A stretch of DNA of 64,000 nt from an uncultured Eubacteriales bacterium (GTDB taxonomy: Bacteria; Bacillota; Clostridia; Oscillospirales; Acutalibacteraceae), in assembly GCA_902491475.1 (NCBI GenBank), contig CABUHY010000003.1, positions 62,001 through 126,000 of the forward strand, given 5' to 3'. The notes under the pieces are model-generated. The model did not search any database and was not told where the DNA came from. It saw only the letters and a list, made by a program, of their open reading frames with translations. Positions 1 through 8,153 of this stretch are shown here, one piece after another. The first letter of the stretch is position 1, and each line of letters opens with the position of its first letter. The translations under genes and the position numbers were made by a program.

Positions 1-12
1 GAGGCACAGGTT

Positions 13-723
13 ATGTATTCATCATTATTCTATTTTGCACTGTTGGCAATAGGTGTGGCTGCAACTGCGGTGTTCCTTGTTTTGCGTGTTAAAAAGGGCG
101 GAATTACGGCTCTTTACGCCAAAGCGATAGCAAGCTGCTGCTTTATTGCGACCGCCATTGCCGCAACAAACCGAAACAGAGTTTTTCTTGAATTCGGTTC
201 TCTTATTCTTGCGGGACTTATTCTCGGAATGTTGGGCGACATATGGCTCGACCTGAAGTGGATATATCTTCAGGATAAGGACTCGTACCTCTATGCGGGA
301 TTTATTTCGTTTTTACTCGGTCATTTGTGTTTTATAACCGCAATTTTCAGGAGCGCTCCGTGGAATTCGTTTTCCATCATAATGTCGCTTGTTCTTGCGG
401 TTGTAATCGGAGTTATAGCTATCCTTATGGAGAAGCCTATGAAGATGAAATACGGAAACTTCAAGCTGATAGTTTTCCTGTATTCGTGCACGCTTGCGCT
501 CACAATGACATCGTCGATTATGACGGCTTATGTCACACATTTCAGGTCCGCTGCGTGGATTGTAATGTCAATAGGCGCAATTTTCTTCCTGCTTTCCGAC
601 CTTGTTCTGTCGGGAATGTACTTTGCGGAGAACAAGAACACAAAGGGTAACATTATTCTCAATCATACGCTTTACTATGCCGCACAGTTCTGTATGGCGG
701 CAACGATACTGTTTATCAAATAA
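13..723 (+). CDS. YhhN/TMEM86-like integral membrane protein
   Basis: The 236-residue protein is almost entirely hydrophobic with about eight predicted membrane helices. It carries the marks of the YhhN family (lysoplasmalogenase-like): a GD pair followed by an LD at residues 75-80, a GH at 103-104 and an SD at 195-196, which are conserved polar positions inside helices. Members of this family in animals hydrolyse the vinyl-ether bond of lysoplasmalogens; plasmalogens occur in anaerobic Clostridia, so that role is plausible but inferred. It starts 12 bases into the window behind GAGGCACAGG, and a 12-nt gap separates it from the mechanosensitive channel gene, so the two are probably cotranscribed. 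Family assignment is fairly sure; activity is not shown by the sequence. Confidence 0.75.
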   Translation: MYSSLFYFALLAIGVAATAVFLVLRVKKGGITALYAKAIASCCFIATAIAATNRNRVFLEFGSLILAGLILGMLGDIWLDLKWIYLQDKDSYLYAGFISFLLGHLCFITAIFRSAPWNSFSIIMSLVLAVVIGVIAILMEKPMKMKYGNFKLIVFLYSCTLALTMTSSIMTAYVTHFRSAAWIVMSIGAIFFLLSDLVLSGMYFAENKNTKGNIILNHTLYYAAQFCMAATILFIK

Positions 724-735
724 AGAGGCTTTACA

Positions 736-1557
736 ATGAAATTTCGTGACATTCTCGACTATGCGATAGGGGATTTTACCGTCGGCAAAATACTTGCGGC
801 GATAATTACCTTTGTGATTTGCTATGCGGTCATAAGAGTGATTTTTTCGCTTTTGTCAAAGCTTATTGAGAAAACCTCGCTTGACATTGCCCTTAAAAGA
901 TACATAAAAATGGGCATAAAAATCGTGCTGTGGTTTATAACGGCGATAATTACCGTTGACGCACTCGGCGTTTCCACGACTTCGTTTGTTGCGGCGTTTT
1001 CGGTTGTCGGTCTTGCGGCGTCTCTTGCCGTTCAGGACTCGCTTTCAAACCTTGCAAGCGGAATTATGCTGCTTATCACAAAACCGTTTAAGATAGGCGA
1101 TTTTGTGGAAATAGACGATGTGTCGGGCACTGTTGCGATAATAAGCCTTATTCACACAAAGCTTCTGACCGTTGACAACAAAATGGTCTATGTACCGAAC
1201 GGAAAAATCATCTCTGCGAAGATAGTCAACTATACAGCCGAGAAAAAACGCCGTGTCGATATGGAAATATGCGCTTCCTATGACGCTCCGATTGCAACCG
1301 TCCGTGAGGCTTTGCTCAAGGCGGTTGAAAAGACGGAATTGTTTGAGGATAAGCCCGAAAAACCGTTTGCGGCGGTGCTGTCATATGACGACAGCAGTAT
1401 CCGTTACACACTCAAGGCGTGGACCCGGACGGAAAAATATTGGGACGCATATTATGCGCTTAACGAAAACATAAAAACGGAATTTGACGAATACGGAATT
1501 GAAATGACTTACAATCATATAAATGTACATATGATTGAGGACAAAAAAGACAGATAA
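736..1557 (+). CDS. mscS: Small-conductance mechanosensitive channel, MscS family
   Basis: The 273-residue protein has three N-terminal membrane helices. The third, pore-lining helix (about residues 85-120) is rich in Gly/Ala and is followed by the diagnostic stretch KPFKIGDFVEI that begins the cytoplasmic beta domain. The C-terminal vestibule domain runs to about residue 265. Length and layout match the MscS core, which opens under membrane tension to release osmolytes on hypo-osmotic shock. The ATG follows GAGGCTTTACA and lies 12 nt after the YhhN-like gene. rmuC starts 11 nt downstream, so a three-gene transcript is likely. Confidence 0.9.
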   Translation: MKFRDILDYAIGDFTVGKILAAIITFVICYAVIRVIFSLLSKLIEKTSLDIALKRYIKMGIKIVLWFITAIITVDALGVSTTSFVAAFSVVGLAASLAVQDSLSNLASGIMLLITKPFKIGDFVEIDDVSGTVAIISLIHTKLLTVDNKMVYVPNGKIISAKIVNYTAEKKRRVDMEICASYDAPIATVREALLKAVEKTELFEDKPEKPFAAVLSYDDSSIRYTLKAWTRTEKYWDAYYALNENIKTEFDEYGIEMTYNHINVHMIEDKKDR

Positions 1558-1568
1558 CGGAGAAATTT

Positions 1569-2906
1569 ATGCAGAACATTCTTTTATACATCACAGCGGC
1601 GGTTTGCACGGTGGGAATTATCGTCCTTGCCGTAATGCTCTCGGCTCTTTCAAAAAAGGTAAGCTCTCTCGGGGAAAACGACGGCTCACAGCGTACCGAG
1701 CAGAAGCTTGACTATCTTTCAGACACCTTCAGCAAGGAATTCAGCAACATAAGGATTGAAAATCAGAACGCCAACAAGGAAATCCGTTCCGATATGCAGA
1801 AGAGTCTTGACAATATGTCGCAGAAAATCGAGAGTATGAACAAGGGCAACTACGAGCACCGTGAGAAAACGCTCGAGATACTCGGCTCGATAAACGAGAA
1901 AAATGCGGCGCAGAGCGAAAAGCTCAACAAAACGCTTGAAGAGTCCATAAACAAGCTTCAGCTTTCAAATGAAAAGAAGCTTGAAGAGATGAGGGCGACC
2001 GTTGACGAAAAGCTTACCTCAACGCTTACAAAAAGGCTTGACAGCTCGTTCAAAACGGTATCGGAACAGCTTGAAAACCTTTATAAATCACTCGGCGAAA
2101 TGCAAAAGCTCTCAACGGGCGTTACGCAGAATGTCACGGCTCTCAACCGTGTGCTGACGAATGTCAAGGCAAGGGGCACCTGGGCGGAGGTTCAGCTTGA
2201 GGGAATACTTGACCAGACAATACCCAATATGTACGAAAAGAATGTCGCAACCGTTCCCGGCTCGCAGGAGAGGGTAGAGTTCGCCATACGCATCCCCGCC
2301 TCCGACAAGAACGAAAAGGATGTGCTTTTGCCCGTTGACTCAAAGTTCCCGATGGAGGACTACATAAGGCTTTGCGACGCCGCCGACACAGCGGACTCCG
2401 AAATGCTCAAGGAGGCGAGAAAGGCGCTTGAATCGAGAGTGCTTAAAGAGGCAAAGGATGTCTCAAAGTACATTCATATTCCCGACACAACGCCGTTCGC
2501 AATCCTCTACCTTGCAACCGAGGGCTTGTATGCCGAGATAGCTTCGTCGAGGACAGGGCTCCCCGAGCGCATACAGAACGAATACAACATAATGATTGCG
2601 GGACCGAGCACAATTACCGCTCTGCTCAATTCGCTTTCAATGGGCTTTAAGACCGTTGCTATAAACGAAAAGGCAAACGAGGTGCGCCAACTTCTTTCGG
2701 CGGTAAGAGGTCAGTATGAAAAATTCGACGGACTTCTCGAGACGGCAAAGAAAAAAATCGACGCCGCGGGCAAGAGCATTGAAAACGCACAGTTCAGAAA
2801 TGTTCAGATAAACAAAAAGCTCAGAAAGGTTGAAAGCCTTGAGAGCGGAGAGTCCGATACGGTGCTCGGAATTGACTCGGCTGCGGTCATCGATGAAGAG
2901 GAATAG
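1569..2906 (+). CDS. rmuC: RmuC-family DNA recombination protein
   Basis: The 445-residue protein has an N-terminal membrane anchor (residues 5-25), a long charged coiled coil (about 35-190) and the RmuC domain (about 200-400) with the conserved ARGTWAEVQLEGILDQ segment and the stretch LPVDSKFPMEDY. RmuC proteins limit inversions at short repeats and belong to the restriction-endonuclease-like nuclease superfamily; the molecular role is poorly defined. The ATG follows ACGGAGAAATTT, a good ribosome site. The stop codon lies inside the first copy of a 157-bp tandem repeat, so the repeat is directly abutted to the 3' end of the gene. Confidence 0.9.
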   Translation: MQNILLYITAAVCTVGIIVLAVMLSALSKKVSSLGENDGSQRTEQKLDYLSDTFSKEFSNIRIENQNANKEIRSDMQKSLDNMSQKIESMNKGNYEHREKTLEILGSINEKNAAQSEKLNKTLEESINKLQLSNEKKLEEMRATVDEKLTSTLTKRLDSSFKTVSEQLENLYKSLGEMQKLSTGVTQNVTALNRVLTNVKARGTWAEVQLEGILDQTIPNMYEKNVATVPGSQERVEFAIRIPASDKNEKDVLLPVDSKFPMEDYIRLCDAADTADSEMLKEARKALESRVLKEAKDVSKYIHIPDTTPFAILYLATEGLYAEIASSRTGLPERIQNEYNIMIAGPSTITALLNSLSMGFKTVAINEKANEVRQLLSAVRGQYEKFDGLLETAKKKIDAAGKSIENAQFRNVQINKKLRKVESLESGESDTVLGIDSAAVIDEEE

Positions 2907-3213
2907 TGTGAAATCACACTATTCATAATTATAATGCCCTCAAAATTTGCCATTGGCAAAATTTTGAGATGGCAGAAATCACCATTACGCCTATTCAGGC
3001 AACGCAGGTTAAATTAGGTGATTTTTAATAAATTATTTGTTGCCTGAAAGGCTATGGGAATAGTGTGAAATCACACTATTCATAATTATAATGCCCTCAA
3101 AATTTGCCATTGGCAAAATTTTGAGATGGCAGAAATCACCATTACGCCTGTTCAGGCAACGCAGGTTAATACGGTGATTTTTAATAAATATTTGTTGCCT
3201 GAAAGGCTATGGT
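2902..3213. repeat. Tandem 157-bp repeat, two copies, with hairpins
   Basis: Two near-identical copies lie head to tail at 2902-3058 and 3059-3213. Each holds two inverted repeats: TAGTGTGAAATCACACTA, and a larger stem built from CTCAAAATTT and AAATTTTGAG around GCC-ATT-GGC. The copies differ by a few bases (for example cctattc versus cctgttc, and a short change after the aggtta string). The first copy contains the rmuC stop codon and the second ends at the start region of the DinB-like gene. The structure resembles a miniature palindromic intergenic element and may also act as a terminator for rmuC. I found no third copy in the window. Confidence 0.75.
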
Positions 3214-3220
3214 GATTAAA

Positions 3221-3721
3221 ATGAATGATATTTTAATAAACACTGTTATTGAGCATACGAAAATAATGTTTTATAATTTTTCGATTACATTAAAAACATG
3301 TGATATGGATATGATTTTATGCGATATGCCGATATGGAAACATGTATATCATACTTTACATTCTTTGGATCAATGGTACATTAATCCTAAAATATATAAT
3401 GAACCGAGCTTTCATGAAACAAATTTGAACAGTCTTGACGACTATGATAATAAAAAGGTGTTATCACGAGAATTGTTAATTGATTATTTTGAAACAATCA
3501 AAGAGAAAATAATGGAATATTTAAGCTCGTTAAGTGATGAGGATTTATATGAAAAACCCGATGGGTGTGAGTATAACAGATTATCGTTAATTTTAGGTCA
3601 ATTCAGACACTTTCATTGCCATATGGGTAATATAAACGCAACAACTATCTGCAATACAAACAAATGGCCCAGAGTGGTTGGTATGAATGGGATAGGTAAA
3701 ATAAAGACTGTGAAGATATAA
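3221..3721 (+). CDS. DinB-like (DfsB/BSHT fold) protein
   Basis: The protein has about 166 residues and shows the DinB/YfiT layout of a four-helix bundle with spaced histidines: YHTLHSLDQWY near residue 45, and FRHFHCHMG near residue 130, which would complete a metal site. Family members include metal-dependent thiol-S-transferases and many uncharacterised proteins, so no substrate can be named. The ATG at 3221 is preferred because GGTGATT precedes it at suitable spacing; an ATG at 3209 lies in the same frame but sits inside the end of the tandem repeat with poor Shine-Dalgarno spacing. The gene is much AT-richer than rmuC or the MATE gene, which suggests acquisition from elsewhere. Confidence 0.6.
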   Translation: MNDILINTVIEHTKIMFYNFSITLKTCDMDMILCDMPIWKHVYHTLHSLDQWYINPKIYNEPSFHETNLNSLDDYDNKKVLSRELLIDYFETIKEKIMEYLSSLSDEDLYEKPDGCEYNRLSLILGQFRHFHCHMGNINATTICNTNKWPRVVGMNGIGKIKTVKI

Positions 3722-3807
3722 ATAACTTACATGAATGACTTCATATGTCAGAATCATACGGATACTCAATAAAATTTTCATATTGGAACAGAATTATATC
3801 ATACAAC

Positions 3808-3848
3808 AAACCTGCGGATGCTTAAAACGGCGTTTGCAGGTCTTTTTT
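3808..3848 (+). terminator. Rho-independent terminator after DinB-like gene
   Basis: ACCTGC at 3810 pairs with GCAGGT ending at 3841, enclosing an AT-rich loop with a secondary AAAC/GTTT pairing, and is followed by a run of six T residues. It separates the DinB-like gene from the MATE promoter. Confidence 0.6.
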
Positions 3849-3860
3849 ATCGGATTTTTG

Positions 3861-3888
3861 TTGACTGTAAAATTATTGCGAGTATAAT
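3861..3888 (+). promoter_or_regulatory. Sigma-A-type promoter for the MATE gene
   Basis: TTGACT at 3861-3866 and TATAAT at 3883-3888 are separated by 16 bases. The MATE start codon lies 33 bases downstream with a GAAAGGAAAG ribosome site. A similar string (TTTTTGTTGACTGTAA) occurs before the symporter gene near 58615. Confidence 0.6.
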
Positions 3889-3920
3889 AGTATCAATACT
3901 TTTTTGAAAGGAAAGCACGA

Positions 3921-5288
3921 ATGAAGAAAGACCTTACCACGGGAAGCGTGTTTAAGAATATCATATATTTTTCGCTACCGTATATGCTGTCGTATTTTTT
4001 GCAGACGCTTTACGGAATGGCGGACCTTTTTATTGTCGGACGGTTTAACGGTACACAGAGCATAACGGCGGTTTCGATAGGCTCGCAGGTTATGCATATG
4101 CTTACGGTTATGATTGTCGGTCTTGCAATGGGCACCACGGTTACGGTAGGCCGTGCAATCGGAGAAAAGCAGAACGAAAAAGCGGGAAAAGCCGTCGGAA
4201 ATACGGTTACGGTGTTCCTGGCAGGGTCGGCGGTGCTGACCGTAATTTTGCTCTGCCTTGTAAAGCCGATAGTTTCCGTTATGTCAACGCCTGCCGAAGC
4301 GGTTGAGGAGACCCGTGCTTATCTTACAATTTGCTTTATCGGCATTCCGTTTATCACGGCGTACAATATAATAAGCTCGATTTTCAGAGGCCTCGGCGAC
4401 AGCAAAAATCCGATGTATTTTATCGCCGTTGCCTGCGTTTTCAATATTGCGCTCGACTATCTGTTTATCGGTTATTTCAAAATGGGCGCTGCGGGAGCTG
4501 CTCTCGGAACAACACTTTCACAGACGGTCAGCGTTATTGTGTCGCTTATCGCAATGAAAAAGCTGAATATCGGTATAAAGCTTAAAAAGAGCGACTTCAA
4601 GCCCGATAAAAAAACTGTCGGTTCACTTTTCAAAATCGGCGTTCCCGTTGCGGCACAGGACGGATTTATTCAGATTTCGTTTTTGATAATTACGATAATC
4701 GCAAACGGCAGGGGACTTACCGATGCGGCGGCAGTCGGAATAGTTGAAAAAATCATCGGTATGATGTTTATAATTCCGTCGTCGATGCTCTCGTCCGTTT
4801 CCGCACTTGCGGCGCAGAATATCGGTGCCAAGGAGTACGGCAGGGCAAAGCAGACGCTGAAATACGCAATTATGCTTGCGACGGGTATCGGTCTTGTGAT
4901 TGCCGTGATAACGCAGTTCTTTGCGCTTAACATTGTCGGAATATTCGAGAAAGATCCCGAGGTCATAGCTCACGGCGCACAATATCTCAGAAGCTATGTT
5001 TTCGACTGCGTTTTTGCGGGTATCCACTTCTGCTTCAGCGGATATTTCTGCGCTATGGAGCGTTCGGGTATTTCATTTTTGCACAACAGTCTTTCCATTG
5101 TGTTCGTGCGCATCCCGATGGCTTATCTTATGTCAAAAATGTTTACGCAAACCCTTTTCCCGATGGGACTTGCGGCAACCTGCGGTTCGGTGCTGTCGGT
5201 TATAATCTGCGTTATAGAATATGTGATAATTACAAGAAAAACGGCAGTGGCAAAAAATCAAGGGATAGAGCAGGGAAGAACCCAATAA
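3921..5288 (+). CDS. MATE-family efflux transporter
   Basis: The 455-residue protein has twelve predicted membrane helices arranged as two MatE repeats (about residues 10-200 and 235-430). The N-terminal part (TGSVFKNIIYFSLPYMLSYF) and the GLGDSKNPM loop near 155 are typical of bacterial MATE proteins of the Clostridia. Such proteins export cationic drugs or metabolites using a Na+ or H+ gradient; the substrate cannot be read here. It has its own promoter and a strong GAAAGGAAAG ribosome site. It is the last core gene before the island: the remnant of an element end begins about 100 bases after its stop codon. Confidence 0.9.
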   Translation: MKKDLTTGSVFKNIIYFSLPYMLSYFLQTLYGMADLFIVGRFNGTQSITAVSIGSQVMHMLTVMIVGLAMGTTVTVGRAIGEKQNEKAGKAVGNTVTVFLAGSAVLTVILLCLVKPIVSVMSTPAEAVEETRAYLTICFIGIPFITAYNIISSIFRGLGDSKNPMYFIAVACVFNIALDYLFIGYFKMGAAGAALGTTLSQTVSVIVSLIAMKKLNIGIKLKKSDFKPDKKTVGSLFKIGVPVAAQDGFIQISFLIITIIANGRGLTDAAAVGIVEKIIGMMFIIPSSMLSSVSALAAQNIGAKEYGRAKQTLKYAIMLATGIGLVIAVITQFFALNIVGIFEKDPEVIAHGAQYLRSYVFDCVFAGIHFCFSGYFCAMERSGISFLHNSLSIVFVRIPMAYLMSKMFTQTLFPMGLAATCGSVLSVIICVIEYVIITRKTAVAKNQGIEQGRTQ

Positions 5289-5384
5289 CGGAATATGCGA
5301 AATAACAAATAAGAGACAAGAGAACGCTTTCAATTTTAAGCTCGCAATTTTCGGCTCGCGTTTTATTTGGCATAATTTGAACAA

Positions 5385-5417
5385 AAGAGCTATCAGACCC
5401 GATGTCTGATAGCTCTT
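5385..5417. terminator. Bidirectional hairpin at a remnant element right end
   Basis: AAGAGCTATCAGAC at 5385 pairs perfectly with GTCTGATAGCTCTT ending at 5417. The same hairpin with a different loop lies at 10271-10309, the right end of element I. It therefore marks the right end of a further, otherwise lost, element to the left of att site A, and may terminate MATE transcription. Confidence 0.7.
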
Positions 5418-5440
5418 AATCTTTTGCGAATATTTTATTG

Positions 5441-5457
5441 TTGCCAAAATGTTGCAG
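5441..5457. other. Degenerate integrase arm-site pair (TTGCCA type)
   Basis: TTGCCA at 5441 and TTGCAG at 5452 are spaced 11 bp start to start, matching the intact pair at 10334 and 10345 left of att site B. The spacing of one helical turn and the position about 60 bp from the att core fit integrase arm-binding sites. The assignment is by analogy only. Confidence 0.45.
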
Positions 5458-5514
5458 CAAAGGGCTTCAAAGCGGCAAAAAGCCTGTATTTACGGGCTTT
5501 TTCAAGTGACGTGG

Positions 5515-5527
5515 ATTATTCCCACTC
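5515..5527. repeat. att core A, left boundary of element I
   Basis: ATTATTCCCACTC, identical to the guaA 3' end at 33052-33064 and to two further copies inside the array. Sequence to its left resembles the left flank of site B (hairpin, TTGCC repeats, GTATTT-CGGGCTTT string). Sequence to its right resembles the right flank of site B. The identity extends leftward as GTGG for sites A and B. Confidence 0.85.
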
Positions 5528-5630
5528 GCAACCACAAAACCAACCTTAAACGATTTTGTTTTAGCGTAGTGGCACAAATTGATTTGCTTTGGCTTAGATT
5601 ATCCTATCTACATAGGTAGTCCTAACTTTT

Positions 5631-5661
5631 GCTATCATTTTGCTATCACGGATTGCTATCA
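5631..5661. other. Integrase arm-site triplet (GCTATCA type)
   Basis: GCTATCA occurs at 5631, 5642 and 5655. The same triplet at the same spacing (11 then about 14 bp) lies right of att site B at 10524, 10535 and 10549, and pairs occur left of sites C and D. The last two copies overlap the 3' end of the DUF3644 gene and encode its final residues. Confidence 0.55.
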
Positions 5662-6671
5662 CTTTTCAAGCATCCGTATCGTTTCTTTAGTTCTTCAATA
5701 ATACTTTCTGAATAGAATGTTGTTTTTGCTGATTTTTTGCTTTGGGGGTTTAGTTTTCTTGTGTGAGCAAAGGTACTATCACTCTTCAAATCTGAGAGAA
5801 TTTTATTAAACTCATTATTTTGTTTAAATCCAACAATTTCAGTTTTGCAACATTCGCACACATCTTTATATGTAAGCGGATATACTTTCATTATTTCTTC
5901 ATCTGAAAGGTTTACCTTTTGTGCGTTAGAATCATTTGTGAGTTGATACTTGCTAACTTTAGAAAAACTTGCATCTGCTTCATCTTTTGAGGTTATTGCA
6001 ATTAACAAGTCACTATTCTTCATTCGTTTAACATTTTCCAAGTATATGTCAAAGCCAACAACGATCGTATCTTCTACACCTTGTTTTTCTAAATCTCCAA
6101 TGATTCTAACCATTGAATTTATAAATTCTTTCGATTCCGGCGAAGAAACATAATTAGTAGCTTTTTTACTTAGAAAATCTTCCGGTTTAAAAGGCAACTT
6201 AAAACCTAACGGTAAAATAAACAAACCATCTTTAGCAAGAATATCTTTTGAAAAATACTTCTTCAGAAAATCCACATAATTTAGTGCCGCTTTAGCAGTA
6301 AGCATAAAAATGTAAGGCTCTAGCTGTTCGTTATAATAATGAACAATGTTATTTCTATAGCCCTCTATAAGCAGTAAATTCTCCTTAATAGCACAAAATG
6401 ATTTCGGCTCAATGGTATTTATGTATTCCTCGACATAATCAATGGCTTTATCAACTGAAATTGTATGTCCGTCTTTAGTGAAGATATTTTTGCTTTTTAT
6501 GTACTTCTTTACAAAAACTTTTAGCACTAATTCCCAAGCGTTCATTAAAAGAAGGGTTGTCGTTTCGTAACGATAAGAGAAGTTCGGTTTGTTATGTATT
6601 TCAATAGTCGCAAAATATGCTGCTATTGAATTTTTTAGCAAATTATTTTGAATCATTTTTCTCTTTGCCAC
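5646..6671 (-). CDS. DUF3644 domain protein, defence-associated
   Basis: The 341-residue protein has an N-terminal DUF3644-type region: a helical stretch with LLLMNAWELVLKVFVKKYI near residues 41-60 and a YRNNIVHYY segment near 105. The C-terminal 180 residues carry a CECCKTEIVGF motif (about residue 270) that could bind metal or nucleic acid. DUF3644 proteins recur in bacterial defence neighbourhoods, but the biochemical role is not established. The gene is last in a minus-strand operon behind the DpnII-type R-M genes and the GIY-YIG/RAMA gene, with a 27-nt gap upstream. Its stop codon is made from one of the GCTATCA arm repeats, so the gene runs to the very end of element I. Confidence 0.6.
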   Translation of the reverse strand: MAKRKMIQNNLLKNSIAAYFATIEIHNKPNFSYRYETTTLLLMNAWELVLKVFVKKYIKSKNIFTKDGHTISVDKAIDYVEEYINTIEPKSFCAIKENLLLIEGYRNNIVHYYNEQLEPYIFMLTAKAALNYVDFLKKYFSKDILAKDGLFILPLGFKLPFKPEDFLSKKATNYVSSPESKEFINSMVRIIGDLEKQGVEDTIVVGFDIYLENVKRMKNSDLLIAITSKDEADASFSKVSKYQLTNDSNAQKVNLSDEEIMKVYPLTYKDVCECCKTEIVGFKQNNEFNKILSDLKSDSTFAHTRKLNPQSKKSAKTTFYSESIIEELKKRYGCLKSDSNP

Positions 6672-6698
6672 AATTACATCCCCCCTTTTTAATGCTGA

Positions 6699-7385
6699 TT
6701 AATCTTCTTCTATTGCACTTTCAATACTATCACGCAAATCGCTTAGTGAAATTCCGTCTTTTGTAAAATACATCCAACCATTTACGTGTAAATTTTCAGC
6801 CCATCCGTGTCTTTCAATTAGCAGTTTGCACGCCAACTTAGTTACCGAATAACTCTCGCCCTCATATTCAACCTGATTCTTATCGTTTATTACCTTTGCT
6901 GTGATTGTATCATCATATAGAAATGTGATTTCTTCTCCAACAGCAATGTTTAACAGTTTGAAAGAATTGTTAGAACGCTTTGTTTTTCTCTCTGCAATCT
7001 CTTGTTCTTGAGATTGTTCAAGTGTCGGTGCGTAGAGCTTCAGTTTGCTTGTATCACCACGCAAACTTGCAATATCTTTAAAAATGCCATACGCTGTTTC
7101 AGGAGAAATCTTAAAAAACTCTCGCTCTCTGATTCTACCATTATTTAATTGTTCTCTTGCGTGTAACGAATCATCAACTCTATCAATAATGCTATGTATC
7201 CTTTTTTCAACTTCGAGTGGATTTTCCACTTCATAAACAGCATAACAACGATATGATAACGGAATGTTTGTAGGTGAATTTAATTCTTGTAACCGTCTTT
7301 CAATATCATTGCGTTCTGTCATACCTATTTTAACCCATCCATCAAGACACGGATTTGTAAGTATGTAAACTAATCCTTTCGACAT
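6699..7385 (-). CDS. GIY-YIG (T5orf172-type) nuclease fused to a RAMA-like domain
   Basis: Residues 1-95 form a GIY-YIG-type domain: GLVYILTNP at the start, then WVKIGMTERNDIERRLQELNS with the expected Arg, and a downstream Glu-containing helix (REREFF). Residues about 140-215 look like a RAMA/DUF4357-type domain: a beta-rich segment (VGEEITFLYDDTITAKV, YEGESYSVTKLA) ending in NGWMYFTKDG. RAMA domains occur in restriction and modification proteins and are thought to recognise modified DNA. A nuclease that reads methylation next to a GATC R-M system is an attractive reading, but it is inference. The gene follows the second methyltransferase by 21 nt and precedes DUF3644 in the same operon. Confidence 0.65.
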   Translation of the reverse strand: MSKGLVYILTNPCLDGWVKIGMTERNDIERRLQELNSPTNIPLSYRCYAVYEVENPLEVEKRIHSIIDRVDDSLHAREQLNNGRIREREFFKISPETAYGIFKDIASLRGDTSKLKLYAPTLEQSQEQEIAERKTKRSNNSFKLLNIAVGEEITFLYDDTITAKVINDKNQVEYEGESYSVTKLACKLLIERHGWAENLHVNGWMYFTKDGISLSDLRDSIESAIEED

Positions 7386-7406
7386 CTCTATTCCTCTTTT
7401 TCTGTT

Positions 7407-8153
7407 CTATTTTTTAAACACAAACAAATACTCGTGTGCTATAAGTAAAAAATTATATTTTACGCTATTTGTTTTCCAATATCCCGTTGCCTTGCAGTTG
7501 TGTTGCTCTTTGATAATCAATTCTTTAAGAGTAAATCCGGCATCTTGGAAAATTTTCATGACATCAAAAGACATTGGTATCATACAACCTTTTTGTCTTG
7601 TGTCGCCCATAAGTACAGCACAAAATTTATCTTTTTTCAGAACACGGTAGCTCTCTGCAGCTACCTTTTTCATTTCTTCAAGAAAATCTTTTACTTTCAG
7701 ATGTGATAAATCTTCTTCAATATCTTCGCTATATTTAATAATATCGGCATAGGGTGGGTGGGTACAAATCAGGTCAATGCTTTCATCCGAAAGAAAATCT
7801 AAATTTCTGGCATCGCCCTTACGGATATAAACCTTTCCATTTGCGCCCTCATGCTCAAAATCTATTTTTTCTTTGCATCTATCAAGTGCAACATCATTAA
7901 CATCTACGCCGATAATGTTTCTGTTTAGTAACTTTGCTTCTACAAGGGTAGTGCCACCACCCGCAAACTGATCGAGAACTAAGTCGTTCTCTTTTGAATA
8001 GCGGAGCAGAATGTTTCGGGGGATATATGGAGACCAATTTCCACGCCATTTTGCATCGTGAGTTGCCCAATCGCCACGTTTTGGGAAAGACCAATGTGTT
8101 GTCATTTCTAATTCAAAATCATCAGGTTCCCATTTTGTAATTTTCTTTGCCAT
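7407..8153 (-). CDS. Amino-type DNA methyltransferase (second MTase of DpnII-type operon)
   Basis: The 248-residue protein has an AdoMet-binding motif I (LDQFAGGGTTLVEAKLLNRNIIGVD, residues about 58-82; only part quoted) followed by a catalytic motif IV in the variant form THPPY near residue 132, then YRVLKKDKFCAVLMGD. This is a compact N6-adenine/N4-cytosine methyltransferase. DpnII systems of streptococci also carry a second small methyltransferase (DpnA, active on single strands), and the position beside a DpnII-type nuclease suggests the same role, but the sequence alone does not prove it. Its ATG overlaps the nuclease stop codon as TAATG, so translation is coupled. Confidence 0.75.
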   Translation of the reverse strand: MAKKITKWEPDDFELEMTTHWSFPKRGDWATHDAKWRGNWSPYIPRNILLRYSKENDLVLDQFAGGGTTLVEAKLLNRNIIGVDVNDVALDRCKEKIDFEHEGANGKVYIRKGDARNLDFLSDESIDLICTHPPYADIIKYSEDIEEDLSHLKVKDFLEEMKKVAAESYRVLKKDKFCAVLMGDTRQKGCMIPMSFDVMKIFQDAGFTLKELIIKEQHNCKATGYWKTNSVKYNFLLIAHEYLFVFKK

